Origin: Rhizobiaceae bacterium
GTDB taxonomy: Bacteria > Pseudomonadota > Alphaproteobacteria > Rhizobiales > Rhizobiaceae
Assembly (NCBI GenBank): GCA_905339215.1
Contig: CAJPFN010000024.1
Location: 1 to 64,000 of the forward strand
Reading direction: 5' to 3'
Length of the DNA stretch: 64,000 bases
The position numbers were made by a program, and so were the translations under genes. Position 1 is the stretch's first letter; each line of letters starts with the position of its first letter. Of this stretch, positions 1 through 9,050 are shown piece by piece. Under the pieces are notes generated by a model that saw nothing but the letters and a program-made list of their open reading frames with translations, did not search any database and had not been told where the DNA came from.

Positions 1-116
1 GACTCAGGTGAAACACGCAGACCCATAAATCCACTCCCTGTTCCAGGAGCAAATTGTCAGGCGAGAAAACCAGGGCGGTCAATCCGTTCCCGCAACGTTC
101 CACAACTTGGCCAAAA

Positions 117-401
117 TCACAGCTTCGGGCCGATTAGGCCAAGAACGAACTTGATCCGGCCAGTGCTCGCCGAGGATGGATGAGCATCGTGGGCATTCTG
201 AAGGAGCTCTATGACAACGCGGTCGCGATAGCTATCAGAGACGCGTTCGCACATTCCCTTGAGATCGGGATAGACCGACAGCGACGGATCGGAAAGGAAG
301 TGCCGAATACGCCGGAGGGCCTCCGAACGGATATGTTGCGCCGGCGAATGGTGTTTGTGCTCGTAGTCCTCAGCCGCTTGTGAGTTCATTGAAGCGCTCA
401 C
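117..401 (-). pseudogene. Sacsin-like/HSP90-type ATPase gene, N-terminal fragment
   Basis: The 94-residue product carries the signature ELLQNAHDAH (about residues 65-74) after a DLKGMCERVSDSYRDR segment. This is the N-terminal ATP-binding start of sacsin-like histidine-kinase-fold ATPases, which are normally several hundred to over a thousand residues long. The frame stops soon after GRIKFVLG, where the ATPase fold should continue, so this is a broken copy or a frameshift near the window edge. Its start overlaps the stop of the subtilase gene (ATGA type), so it looks like the third gene of the ietA-ietS operon. A role in the same stability or defence module is inference. Confidence 0.5.
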
Positions 402-2842
402 ACCACGTTCTCAGCCGCGTTGAGAATCTCGATGGCGGCCTGTACCTCGGCGTAGAGTTCCGCGTCGCTCTCGCCTGCATCGATTTCGACGATCAAAGCA
501 AAGCGCGCCACCTGATCCTGGGGATTGGCAATGGTTTTGGTCTTCCACCAACCCGCCACCGGATGCACTGCAATCATATTGCGGCGCGCTAGGTCGGACG
601 CGGAGCAGACCAGTTCGTCAATGTGCAACGATCCAACGTCCCGTCGATTGCGGCCGAACGTCCAGTTGTCGTCTTCCTCGACTGCCGGCCCCTCAGGCTG
701 ATCGGCCGCCTTGCTGATGCGTGCCAGGAATGCGGCTCGGTTTTCATTCGGCCGGTTCAGCTTGAAGCGCAGATTGTGCGAGGCGTATCGGAACTTCGAA
801 CCGCGCGCCGGCTCGGATGGATTCGGTTCGATGAAGGTGCTCAGCGCAACACGGAGCGTCACCGGAGCCTGCACGAGCTTGCGCAATTCCTCGACCGGCC
901 AAGGCAGTTGGAACACCTTCATCTCGTTGTGAACATGCTGGGCCGAGGCCTTGTCCGATTTCCGGTAAGGTTTGATCGTATCCTGTACGACGAGGGTCAG
1001 CGCATTGGACGCACTTCGGCGCGCCCGGTCGAGATCGGGAACACCATAGCCATAGCGCTTGAATAGTGGCGCATAGTCTCCCTTAGCGGGATTGACCGGC
1101 AGATGGCTTTTCATCTGAGGCGTCCAGCGGGCGGATGACACGAACAGAGCACGGATGGTTTCCGGCCACAGGTCCGGGTAGTCCGACCAAATCTCGGTGA
1201 CCGCGCGCGCTGCCAGCGCCGTCGCCGCGCTCGTCTCGCCCGTGGTCGTGAAGGCACGCTGCGGAAATTGGTGATCGGTCGTGAGAAGGGATAGCGCAGG
1301 ATGTTTCATCGGTGGAGGCGCACCGTCCACAAGCCAGTTACCGCCTTCGAAGACGACATCCGGCTTTATCGGCCAGTGCGATGACCAACTAGCCGTCCGC
1401 GACGACGGTGCCAGGTCGCCGACGGCCGCGAGGGGCGTCCCGGTCACGCCATCGGGCAGTGTAATTTTTTCAGTGTAGGCGCCAACGCAGATCGCGTTCC
1501 AAGCATGGGCAGGTGATTCCAACTCGTTATCGGGAAGGTCGCAAACCGCCAGATAGTCGTTATTGCCGAACTGGTTCTGGTTCGTGTTGCCGGCCGACAC
1601 CATGACCAGCCGCTTGATCTTATTGTCGCCCGAAGCGCCCGAGGCCAACTGGTCGACCTCGCTCGACCATGACGTTGGCGCTCCGTCGTGCGGAGTATCG
1701 TCCTCTGTGGTGGTCGCCAACGTGAAAGTGCGACGGCGGTTGCCGGCCGCCTCGACGGCATTGATGCCCTTACGAGTGACCGCGCCAAGAAGATGATGGG
1801 GATTGTGCCCTGCATCCGGAATGATCTTGGCCGATTCCAAGCGATGCCGAACGTGAATAGGATTCATCGTTTGCACTGCCGTGGTGAGGTCGCCAAAGAG
1901 AGCAAGCCCGGCAAGTTGGGTACCGTGGCCGACCGCGTCGTCCAACCCCCATGCGGGCTCGGCAGCATGGCGGTCATCGAGGGCAAGCGCCGGTGCGATC
2001 AGCGGATGCGCCCTGCTGACGCCGCGGTCGAGCAAAGTGATGTAATTTGACCCGCCGCCATCGAACGTCGCCCTGGCAGCCACGTCGTCAACCCATTCGA
2101 CCTGCTCCTCGATTTCGAGAGCGTCAAAATATTCCGCCGTAACAGCAGGTGCGGCCAGCGCACGAACGCCTGCCAGCCGGCGCACTGCGAGAGCCAGTGC
2201 ATTCCTGGTCGCTGTGCCGATGACGACGATGTCTTCAGGAAACTCCAAGCGGTCAGCGCTAATGGCGACGCCATAGGCCGGAGCGCCGGCAACAAAACCC
2301 GCCACGGCTTCTTTGTCGAGCCAGATTTCCCAAGGGTGAATATCGTCGCCTTCCGGGAACCGCGCCTCCGGGCTACGCCACAGCGCCCGCAAGCCCGCTT
2401 CGACGATCGCGCCAATGCTTTGCACGAGATCGGCGTTGAAGGGCCGACCTTCCGTTCCGTCCTTCTTGACCCGGTTCTTCTCGCTGAAGTCAGTAACCTT
2501 CTGCCGCAGCTTCTCGATGCCGGCGGCTGATGCAAAAACCGTTGCACGCGCCGCGTGATCGTCATCTGCGGCCGGCTGAACTTTCAGGAGCGTGAGGCCG
2601 CTGGCGTCGAGACCAGATGTGATCATCACCTCGCCCGGACGTCCCTCAACATCAAGGTACAGCCCGGGGCGCTCATCGGCCGCTAGGTCAGGGAGATGAT
2701 CGAGTGCCTGCAAGAGGGCTTGCGCATGAAGGGCGCGGTCGGCAACCTCACTTGGCCGTTTTGACGACCCGCCGGGCTTTGCCTTGAATACCTGCGAGTT
2801 TCCGAGACTTTGTAGAATGAAGTGTTCGCGATCTCTCGCCAT
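398..2842 (-). CDS. ietS: Subtilisin-like serine protease, IetS-like
   Basis: An 814-residue S8 peptidase. The catalytic triad is visible as Asp272 (TLLDRGV), His306 (GHGTQLAG) and Ser538 (TTGETSAATA), with the oxyanion Asn in SAGNTN near 419. There is no signal peptide, so it should act in the cytoplasm. The N-terminus (REHFIL, then GG, then RALHAQALL) matches the usual start of this subfamily, which supports a start 95 bases inside the preceding ATPase gene. Partnered with an AAA ATPase, it fits the IetS toxin of the IetA/IetS system known from Ti plasmids for stability and incompatibility, and later reported as a phage-defence pair. Assignment rests on motifs and gene pairing. Confidence 0.8.
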   Translation of the reverse strand: MARDREHFILQSLGNSQVFKAKPGGSSKRPSEVADRALHAQALLQALDHLPDLAADERPGLYLDVEGRPGEVMITSGLDASGLTLLKVQPAADDDHAARATVFASAAGIEKLRQKVTDFSEKNRVKKDGTEGRPFNADLVQSIGAIVEAGLRALWRSPEARFPEGDDIHPWEIWLDKEAVAGFVAGAPAYGVAISADRLEFPEDIVVIGTATRNALALAVRRLAGVRALAAPAVTAEYFDALEIEEQVEWVDDVAARATFDGGGSNYITLLDRGVSRAHPLIAPALALDDRHAAEPAWGLDDAVGHGTQLAGLALFGDLTTAVQTMNPIHVRHRLESAKIIPDAGHNPHHLLGAVTRKGINAVEAAGNRRRTFTLATTTEDDTPHDGAPTSWSSEVDQLASGASGDNKIKRLVMVSAGNTNQNQFGNNDYLAVCDLPDNELESPAHAWNAICVGAYTEKITLPDGVTGTPLAAVGDLAPSSRTASWSSHWPIKPDVVFEGGNWLVDGAPPPMKHPALSLLTTDHQFPQRAFTTTGETSAATALAARAVTEIWSDYPDLWPETIRALFVSSARWTPQMKSHLPVNPAKGDYAPLFKRYGYGVPDLDRARRSASNALTLVVQDTIKPYRKSDKASAQHVHNEMKVFQLPWPVEELRKLVQAPVTLRVALSTFIEPNPSEPARGSKFRYASHNLRFKLNRPNENRAAFLARISKAADQPEGPAVEEDDNWTFGRNRRDVGSLHIDELVCSASDLARRNMIAVHPVAGWWKTKTIANPQDQVARFALIVEIDAGESDAELYAEVQAAIEILNAAENVV

Positions 2843-3833
2843 CCGCGGCTATTCCCCCTATTCCATGTAGCGATCGGCGGCGGTCAAGGGAGTCGAGGAG
2901 GGCTGACGTCTCGATGCGATCCTGATTTGCCAATACCGTTCTTCGCGCGGCATCTTCAGCTGCCGACACGACGTCTGCCGTCGACAGCCCTTCGGCATGA
3001 GCCTGCACCTCCGCCCAGTTGACCGTAGAGGCGTCGAACCCTGCCAACCGCCGGCGGAGGGCCTTCTCTATCGCAGGTCCCTTTGGCATTTCGTACGGAA
3101 GCACGAGGTCAAACCGGCGAAGTACTGCCCTGTCCAGTATCTCCGGAAGATTTGTGGTGGCCACGATGATCGAGGGACCGGTGTCCTCATCGAGGAATTG
3201 CAGAAACGAGTTCAGAATGCGGCGCGCCTCACCGATGTCGTTCTCGGAGCCCCTGGCCGCGGCAAGAGCATCGATCTCGTCGAACAGGTAAACGCCTCGC
3301 GTCGTTCGCACGGCATCGAAAATCATGCGCAGCTTCTGCGCGGTCTCGCCCATAAACTTGGTAATGAGACCATGGAGCAGGACCGTGAAAAGTGGGAACT
3401 TCAGTTCGCCTGCGAGCGCTGCGGCGCTCAGCGTCTTACCGGTGCCAGGCGACCCTGCGAACAGCAGACGCCTCCTCGGGCGCAATCCCTTTTCTTCCAA
3501 ACGCTCACGCATGCGTGTTTCGGCGACAATATGGGCCAGCTCGTCATCAATGTGAGCTGGCAGGATGACGTCCTTCAGCCGCGTCGACGGATAACTCGCA
3601 TCCAAAAAGCCGGCGAGATCCCCTCGAGGCGCAGCCAACGGCGTGGGTCTCGCGCCAACGGGCTTCGACGGGGTCCGACTTACCTCGGCCCATTGCCGCA
3701 ACTGTTCGGCAAGCCTCGCGTGCCCTTTCTGCTCCTCCGCAGCCGCGAGTTGCATGGCGAGATCGAAAAAGCGCTCTTCGTCGCCCTCGGCATGACTCTT
3801 GACGAGCCCAATAAGCTGCTGTGCCGATGCCAT
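2748..3833 (-). CDS. ietA: AAA ATPase, IetA-like partner of the subtilase
   Basis: An AAA+ ATPase of about 361 residues. It has a Walker A GSPGTGKT, a Walker B YLFDEIDAL, and a C-terminal region with arginine-rich sensor motifs (AVLRRFDLVLPYEMP). The start at 3833 gives MASAQQLIGLVKSHAEG, the usual opening of this family, preceded by a purine-rich GGAAGG. A GTG 14 codons upstream is the alternative. The 3' end overlaps the subtilase gene by 95 bases, so the two are translationally coupled. In the IetA/IetS system the ATPase acts as antitoxin or regulator of the protease. The upstream region has an AT-rich stretch near 3888-3903 that could be the promoter. Confidence 0.8.
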   Translation of the reverse strand: MASAQQLIGLVKSHAEGDEERFFDLAMQLAAAEEQKGHARLAEQLRQWAEVSRTPSKPVGARPTPLAAPRGDLAGFLDASYPSTRLKDVILPAHIDDELAHIVAETRMRERLEEKGLRPRRRLLFAGSPGTGKTLSAAALAGELKFPLFTVLLHGLITKFMGETAQKLRMIFDAVRTTRGVYLFDEIDALAAARGSENDIGEARRILNSFLQFLDEDTGPSIIVATTNLPEILDRAVLRRFDLVLPYEMPKGPAIEKALRRRLAGFDASTVNWAEVQAHAEGLSTADVVSAAEDAARRTVLANQDRIETSALLDSLDRRRSLHGIGGIAADGERSRTLHSTKSRKLAGIQGKARRVVKTAK

Positions 3834-4220
3834 GTGACTGCGCCCTTCCAAACCGGGTGATTTGGCCGAGACCACCCCGGAGTGACTTTATATATACAAA
3901 AACTTAATGGAAGAGACCTCCATCTGTTCCTACGACGTTCAACTACGTTATCTTTGCGGCGCGATGTTTCGCCACGGCGAAGCTAGCATCCCAAGATGGC
4001 AAAAAATGCGAAGCAGACGCCCGGACCTCTTGCTACGGGAATCCAGCTTCGATCTCCATCGAAAAAAGTTCACCGCCTCATTGCCTCTCATCGTGTACGA
4101 ATGGTGGTCGTCCGCCGTTTAGCTCTCGAGGTGGTTTGCGGTCTCAGAGGTTTTCAGCATTTGCTGAAAGTGGTCAATGCGGTGAAAGTGTTCGACGAAT
4201 ACCCGCTCCTTTGCAGGGTG
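3834..4220. other. Intergenic region upstream of ietA
   Basis: About 390 bases lie between the ietA start and the 3' end of the next minus-strand gene. An AT-rich run around 3888-3903 (TTTATATATACAAAAAC) is a plausible ietA promoter. A plus-strand frame starting ATGGCAAAAAATGCG at 3996 has no recognisable domain and overlaps the end of the next gene, so it is not called. Confidence 0.3.
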
Positions 4221-5213
4221 TCACTTCCGACGCCGCGGTCGGACAGGAGGCGACCGCCTGTCGACCAGGATTGTCCCGTCGATGCCCGGCGACACATTCG
4301 TGTCGCGACGGCCCGAGAACTCCTCGGATCGCTCCTCGAGCCGTGCCAGGATTTCCCTCACACGCCGGCGGCGCGATCTCGCTTCGGACGGGCGCTCGGA
4401 AACGACGGATAGAATCTCCTTGTCGATCCCAAAAAACACGCCTTCCTCGATCTCGCGGCCGACATACCCGGCCGTAACGTCGTCAGAAAATCCGTCTATC
4501 GGACGATCAAGAAAGAATGCGTAGGCTCGTGCCAGAGCCTCGTAGTCGTCAAAGACCACGCCCAAGCCGTCTTGCGCCGACGGGGGATCGACGACCAAAC
4601 CTTCCGTTCCGCTGCTCTTCAGCATAAAGAAGCTGGCGCAACGCGTCGTTGGTGCACGGCCGTTGATTGAATGCAAGGTTGAGACCTGCCCGAGAGCTTT
4701 GCCGATGGATGCGGCGCTCGGCGCGCGGATCCGACCCTTGCTTTCGAATACATGCCGTTGTCGCGGCCGGATTCCAATGAAGTCGGGGCGCGACTTGAGC
4801 GCCGGGGGTAGAGCGCCAGCTTTCGGCGGCAAGGGATTTGTCGGCGACACCCAGTTGCAGGACGAAAGGCCTGCAACATGCACAAGGAACTGGATCTGCA
4901 TATGCTGCTGGGCGAACCAATGGGTGAACGCCTCACCGAGGAGGAAAGAAACACCGACCTTCTCGGATTGCTCAAGATTCCGAAAGTAGGGAGTCGTGTT
5001 CAACGCACTGTCGAGATATCCCGTCGCCATCGCGACCAGCATGCGCTCTCGCCAGGGGCCGACCACTCTAATCGCGGCTCTGCGGCTGGGATAGCCAACA
5101 GTTAGCAGCGAGCGCACAAGGTCGGCATGGGTCGCCGTAATCGTCCGCAGCCCATTGAGATGGGCCCAATGCCCTGAAAAGCTCTTTGACGTGACAGCGC
5201 CGGCCATCGTCAA
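4221..5213 (-). CDS. Unknown protein with possible PD-(D/E)xK nuclease motif
   Basis: The 330-residue product is not assigned to a named family. Near the middle it has PDFIGIR, then about ten residues later HVFESKGR, the spacing and chemistry of a PD-(D/E)xK nuclease core (Asp in PDF, Glu-x-Lys in ESK). The C-terminus is very basic. It overlaps the upstream DUF3883 gene by four bases (ATGA), so the two form one operon and probably one system. A restriction-like or defence role is inference from the nuclease-like motif and the partner. Confidence 0.7.
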   Translation of the reverse strand: MTMAGAVTSKSFSGHWAHLNGLRTITATHADLVRSLLTVGYPSRRAAIRVVGPWRERMLVAMATGYLDSALNTTPYFRNLEQSEKVGVSFLLGEAFTHWFAQQHMQIQFLVHVAGLSSCNWVSPTNPLPPKAGALPPALKSRPDFIGIRPRQRHVFESKGRIRAPSAASIGKALGQVSTLHSINGRAPTTRCASFFMLKSSGTEGLVVDPPSAQDGLGVVFDDYEALARAYAFFLDRPIDGFSDDVTAGYVGREIEEGVFFGIDKEILSVVSERPSEARSRRRRVREILARLEERSEEFSGRRDTNVSPGIDGTILVDRRSPPVRPRRRK

Positions 5214-6253
5214 GCACCGCCGATAGCGACGTCGATGGCGCGCAAGCGAGCGCCGGTTCTACGCTCAATCCCAAGCCGACGATTGTCATCGGTTACCCAG
5301 ACCGCTTCGTTGCGGTTGCTGCGTTCGGCATCATAGCGGAAGACGTGTGCACGAGCCGTCATCTCTAGCGCCTCGGTCACGATGTAGACAATGTAGTCTG
5401 CCCGGTGCTGCGCCGACATCATCATCGTGAATTCGTTCGGCGTCAGCTCTGCCAGAATGGCCTTGCCCGAAACACCCTTCACCTCGATCTTAAGTACGCT
5501 CTCGTCGAAGGCGGTCGCTTCCAGATCCCACCCCCTTCCATAGGGTTCGACACTGACGACATTGCGGCTGCCTCCCTCCGGCGACGAGAAATAGAGTGTA
5601 GCGTGCTCGATGGCGGCCCGCTCGATTTTCCGGCGGAGTTCTGGATCAGGCTGCCGCGGCGAGCCCTTCTTGGGCATCGGCGGCAGACGACCTTCATAAA
5701 TGTAGTCGTGCACCAGTTTTCTGAAGACGTCGTCCTTGCCGTACCAGACCGGGCTCTGGCCAAGATTGCCTTTGGTCTTTGCGGTAGGAATGGGAAACAC
5801 CCGTGCATCCGGTCGAAGCAGGGTTGCGTCTCCATCCTTCGTTTCGACCTGGTAGTGAACCTCGAATTCCGACGAGCGCCTGCGCGTGATCGCGTCCGAG
5901 TTCCTGTAGACGGTCGCGTTCTTGTACCACCCGACGATGTACGTCCGCCCGTTTCTCGGATTTCGTGCGATCCATATAACCGTGACGCCGCTGGTGGACT
6001 CGGCTGCCCTGGCGCCGCCCAGCCGCTCCAGTCGAATTCGGGCGTTCCGCGGCACATAACCATAGACCTTGCCGCGCAGCGGTTTGAAGTTCCACGCCTC
6101 GTGTCCGACATCGTGGGTTTTAAGGTGACCGAAATTGCCGAGCGTCGGATCATTCGAGGAGGGCCCCGCATAATTCACCATCCAGCCAATATTTATGAAG
6201 ACGAGCTGTGCCTCGATAGCCAAAGTCTTGCCCTCCCCTCGACATCGCACCAT
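5210..6253 (-). CDS. DUF3883 domain protein (nuclease-like)
   Basis: A 347-residue protein. The region around residues 210-285 reads as DUF3883: an IERAAIEHATLYF helix, VEPYGRGWDLEA, then LKIEVKG. This domain is fused to or neighbours restriction and defence enzymes and has a PD-(D/E)xK-like layout (Asp in GWDLEA, Glu-x-Lys in IEVKG). The N-terminal part (VFINIGWMVNYAG) resembles the amino-terminal region that often precedes DUF3883. The start is uncertain, and the internal Met at WMVNYAG would give a shorter protein. The next gene overlaps its stop by four bases, indicating a two-gene operon. Confidence 0.75.
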   Translation of the reverse strand: MVRCRGEGKTLAIEAQLVFINIGWMVNYAGPSSNDPTLGNFGHLKTHDVGHEAWNFKPLRGKVYGYVPRNARIRLERLGGARAAESTSGVTVIWIARNPRNGRTYIVGWYKNATVYRNSDAITRRRSSEFEVHYQVETKDGDATLLRPDARVFPIPTAKTKGNLGQSPVWYGKDDVFRKLVHDYIYEGRLPPMPKKGSPRQPDPELRRKIERAAIEHATLYFSSPEGGSRNVVSVEPYGRGWDLEATAFDESVLKIEVKGVSGKAILAELTPNEFTMMMSAQHRADYIVYIVTEALEMTARAHVFRYDAERSNRNEAVWVTDDNRRLGIERRTGARLRAIDVAIGGA

Positions 6254-6403
6254 CCACGCTGGACTATAGGTAATCCCTGCTTCTCGGCAACACAGGCGGA
6301 AGCACAGAACGGCGGAGAACTACCTTTCAACGAGGTCGGTTGATGACGCCAGCCAACATGACGGTTTCACGTTTCGGCGTGATGATGCGGCGATGAGGAT
6401 CAA

Positions 6404-7303
6404 GTGAACGATCGCGAGAAGATCATCTTCGATCTGCAAGCTCGGTATGGCGAAGAGGTGCCAGTTCTCGATCGGCTTCCGGATAGCGAGGAGATCGTCC
6501 GAAAGCGCTCACGTTTGGAATTTCTGGCGGGCGCGCTGGGCTATCAGCGTGGCATGTGGAAGACGTGGGACGGGCGGCTCCTCGCGCTGATCGTCATTCC
6601 GGCGACCCTGTCCGGCTACATGACGTTCTGGCAGCCCAGAATCGAAGCCGCACTCGACTATGCCGCTCCATATGTCTCGTCGGTTCAGGAGGCAGCAATA
6701 GAGCTGTCACACAGCTTTGTCGCCTTTGGAAAGCTACCGACTCCAGATGTGCCTTTGGATAGGGCCGGCTACGCCATTGCGGCGATGCTCGCACCCGATG
6801 TGACGTCTCCGAACCGGATTGACCCTGGTCCGGGATTGACTGCAGCGGCTCTGGTAGTGTGGCGAATAACCCAACTGCATAGCTCTCCTTTGGATGGGAG
6901 AGGGGCGCAGATGTTCGGCAGTCGCTGGAACAGCCCCGGCAGACTCGTACTCTACACGGCGGATAGTCCGCTAGGTGCCATCGATGAAGTGGTGTTCTAT
7001 CGCAAACGTGCCTCGCGAGATATCGGTGTCCCGAGCAAGTCCGTGCAACTCGCCCTTCACAAAATCCGTGCTTCAGGCGCCGTTCAGTTGGCAGAGGTAG
7101 CCTTCGAGGACGAGAGGACAGGACGGGACTGGTCGCGCTCGCGGTTTATCGGCGATCAGTGGTTCGATGATGCGCAAAGCCCCATTCTAGCCTACCGTTC
7201 CACGTTTGCTCCGAATGGATTCAACTTCGTCTTGAACCTTACGCATCCCACCCTGAGTATGCAGCTTCAGTCTAGTTATCCCATCGACGTGAAACTGGCT
7301 TAG
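6404..7303 (+). CDS. RES-domain protein with N-terminal membrane segment
   Basis: A 299-residue protein. Residues about 150-290 form a RES domain: VWRITQ, GSRWNSPGRLVLYTA, a Glu in AIDEVVFYR, then FIGDQWF and AYRSTFAP. RES toxins of RES/Xre systems degrade NAD+. A hydrophobic stretch near residues 60-80 (LLALIVIPATLSGYMTFW) could anchor it in the membrane, which is unusual for the family. No Xre/DUF2384 antitoxin gene is adjacent; neighbours are a DUF3883 operon (divergent) and scpB (convergent). It may be an orphan toxin or effector. Confidence 0.75.
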   Translation: MNDREKIIFDLQARYGEEVPVLDRLPDSEEIVRKRSRLEFLAGALGYQRGMWKTWDGRLLALIVIPATLSGYMTFWQPRIEAALDYAAPYVSSVQEAAIELSHSFVAFGKLPTPDVPLDRAGYAIAAMLAPDVTSPNRIDPGPGLTAAALVVWRITQLHSSPLDGRGAQMFGSRWNSPGRLVLYTADSPLGAIDEVVFYRKRASRDIGVPSKSVQLALHKIRASGAVQLAEVAFEDERTGRDWSRSRFIGDQWFDDAQSPILAYRSTFAPNGFNFVLNLTHPTLSMQLQSSYPIDVKLA

Positions 7304-7310
7304 GTGAAAC

Positions 7311-7970
7311 CTAAGTCTCGGATTCTCCCGCGATTGCGCCCACTATCGTCATCTCATCCTTTTTTGTCGCGGCTCCTTTGAGAAGCCCCGCATCCTCCAG
7401 TGCTTCTAGGTCCGGCAGGGCCCGCAACGTTTCGAGACCAAAGTGCTCCAGAAACCGCTTGGTCGTGACGTACGTGAAGGGCGCGCCCGGCGTCGGACTG
7501 CGCGGACCGGCTGTAATCATGTTCTTGTCGCGCAACGCGGCGATGATGTCGCGCGACGCCTCGTGGCCGATGATGTCAGAGACGCCGGCTCGAGTGATCG
7601 GCTGATGATAGGCGATCGACACCAGGACCATCAGTTCGGTCCGGGTGAAGTCGACGTGGCGCTCCGGCAGGGCCATCGAGGCGTTGATGGCGTCGGCATA
7701 CACCGGACGGGTGCGGAGCTGCCAACCGCCAGCGACGCTGACGAGATCGTAGGGCTTGCCCTTGAGCTCGGCCCGGATGTCATCGATGAGGAGGTCGATA
7801 CTGGCGTCGCGCCCTACAATGCGGGCGAGGGCCGGGCGCTCCACTGGCTGCGGTGCCGCGAACAGCACCGCCTCGATGCGGTTCATCCACTCGCGCCAGC
7901 GGGCTTCCGGCGGCAGCTCGGCGAGCTCCGGATCGAAGCCACTGTGAGATTGTTTCGCGCGCCGGGCCAT
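7311..7970 (-). CDS. scpB: ScpB-like segregation and condensation protein
   Basis: Start chosen at MARRAKQSHSGF, giving 219 residues, because sequence upstream in this frame is a shadow of the DUF1403 gene. The protein has the paired winged-helix layout of ScpB: RIEAVLFAAPQPVERPALA, then FTRTELMVLVSIAYHQPITR and FLEHFGLETLRALPDL. ScpB normally joins SMC and ScpA in a chromosome-condensing complex. This plasmid copy is beside DUF1403 and tyrosine recombinases, an arrangement seen in rhizobial replicons, and no smc or scpA is in the window. It starts two bases after the DUF1403 stop. Confidence 0.85.
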   Translation of the reverse strand: MARRAKQSHSGFDPELAELPPEARWREWMNRIEAVLFAAPQPVERPALARIVGRDASIDLLIDDIRAELKGKPYDLVSVAGGWQLRTRPVYADAINASMALPERHVDFTRTELMVLVSIAYHQPITRAGVSDIIGHEASRDIIAALRDKNMITAGPRSPTPGAPFTYVTTKRFLEHFGLETLRALPDLEALEDAGLLKGAATKKDEMTIVGAIAGESET

Positions 7971-7972
7971 CG

Positions 7973-8926
7973 TCACAAACCATAGAGCCGGAAGGTCGGT
8001 CGTCCGCTGAATTCGCGCGCCGCGCCCAGCTCCTGAAGCCGTTCGAACAGGCGCCGGGCGCCACGCGCCGAGAGCTTCACGCTCGACCAGGATCCCGGCA
8101 GAGCATCGTCGTCCAGAAGCAGCTGCACCACTTCGGCCGAGCCTTTGGCGCGCAGCCTCGGCGCCACGGCGAGGAGCTGAGCGGCGCGCCGGCCGAGTTC
8201 GGCGCCGAGATCGCAGGCCTCCGCGGCCGCTTGCGCATAGGCGACCAGCACCACCCTGCCCCAACCTTCCCCTCCCGGCCGAATGCGTCGGCGCGGCTCG
8301 CCTGCCTTGAAGCAGGCAGCGTTCACCTGCCCCATAAGCAAGGGCACGGGCACCGGCCAGCGAAGTTTCTGGGCCAGCACCACATCGGCCAGCCAGAATG
8401 CCAAGAGTTCGGCATCCGGCCGCACCCGGTAAAGCTCTGCGGCGAGTTCGGCGGCGGCAACCGGCCCTGGCCGCGACGAGGACACCAGATCCTCGGCGTT
8501 TCGGACCACATCGGCGAGCGCCTCGTCCCATTTCAGCTCGAGCAGCTCAGCGATTGATCGCACGAGCTCTTCGTCGAGCGTCGTCGATCGGCTGGCCAGG
8601 CGGCGCCAGGCCAGCAAAACCTTCCCCGCGGGTCCCGGATCATGGCCGGCGGCGCGAAACACATGCGCATCGCGCAGCGCCGACTCCTCTTCCGCTCTGC
8701 CTAACAGGCGTGTCGCCGCTGCCGCCGATTTCAGGGCGAGCCGTTGCCGCCAGACGCCGCCCCAGACCGGTGCGCTGCGCACCAGATTGTCCAAGGAATT
8801 CAAGGCCACACCCGCCATGAAGCCGGCGTCGACATCGCGCGGCACCTCACCGCGCGGCCGCGCCCAGGCCGGCACCTTTGGTACCGGCAGCTGATCGACC
8901 TCGAGCAAATCAGCCGCAGTTTTCAT
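7973..8926 (-). CDS. DUF1403 family protein
   Basis: A 317-residue, Ala- and Arg-rich cytoplasmic protein matching DUF1403 by its overall pattern: DVDAGFMAGVALNSLDNLV, then WRQRLALKSAAAATRLLGR, and a C-terminal ARRLFERLQELGAAREFSGR with a winged-helix feel. No catalytic motif is visible. It is transcribed divergently from the tyrosine recombinase at 9051 and immediately upstream of scpB with a two-base gap, so it is co-transcribed with scpB. Function unknown; location suggests plasmid recombination or segregation. Confidence 0.8.
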   Translation of the reverse strand: MKTAADLLEVDQLPVPKVPAWARPRGEVPRDVDAGFMAGVALNSLDNLVRSAPVWGGVWRQRLALKSAAAATRLLGRAEEESALRDAHVFRAAGHDPGPAGKVLLAWRRLASRSTTLDEELVRSIAELLELKWDEALADVVRNAEDLVSSSRPGPVAAAELAAELYRVRPDAELLAFWLADVVLAQKLRWPVPVPLLMGQVNAACFKAGEPRRRIRPGGEGWGRVVLVAYAQAAAEACDLGAELGRRAAQLLAVAPRLRAKGSAEVVQLLLDDDALPGSWSSVKLSARGARRLFERLQELGAAREFSGRPTFRLYGL

Positions 8927-9050
8927 GGCTCGACGCTAACACGTCGCGGCGCTTTGTGCTATGAATTCGATGGCTAACCGCCCTGCCCGTCGGCATCCTG
9001 TAACGAATGATAAAATTGCATTATCCGTCGTTTTTGTCTTAATATAGAGA

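Noticed and set aside
3996-4412. Plus-strand frame starting MAKNAKQTPGPLATG
   Set aside because: It overlaps the 3' end of the minus-strand nuclease-like gene and has no recognisable domain; left as intergenic.
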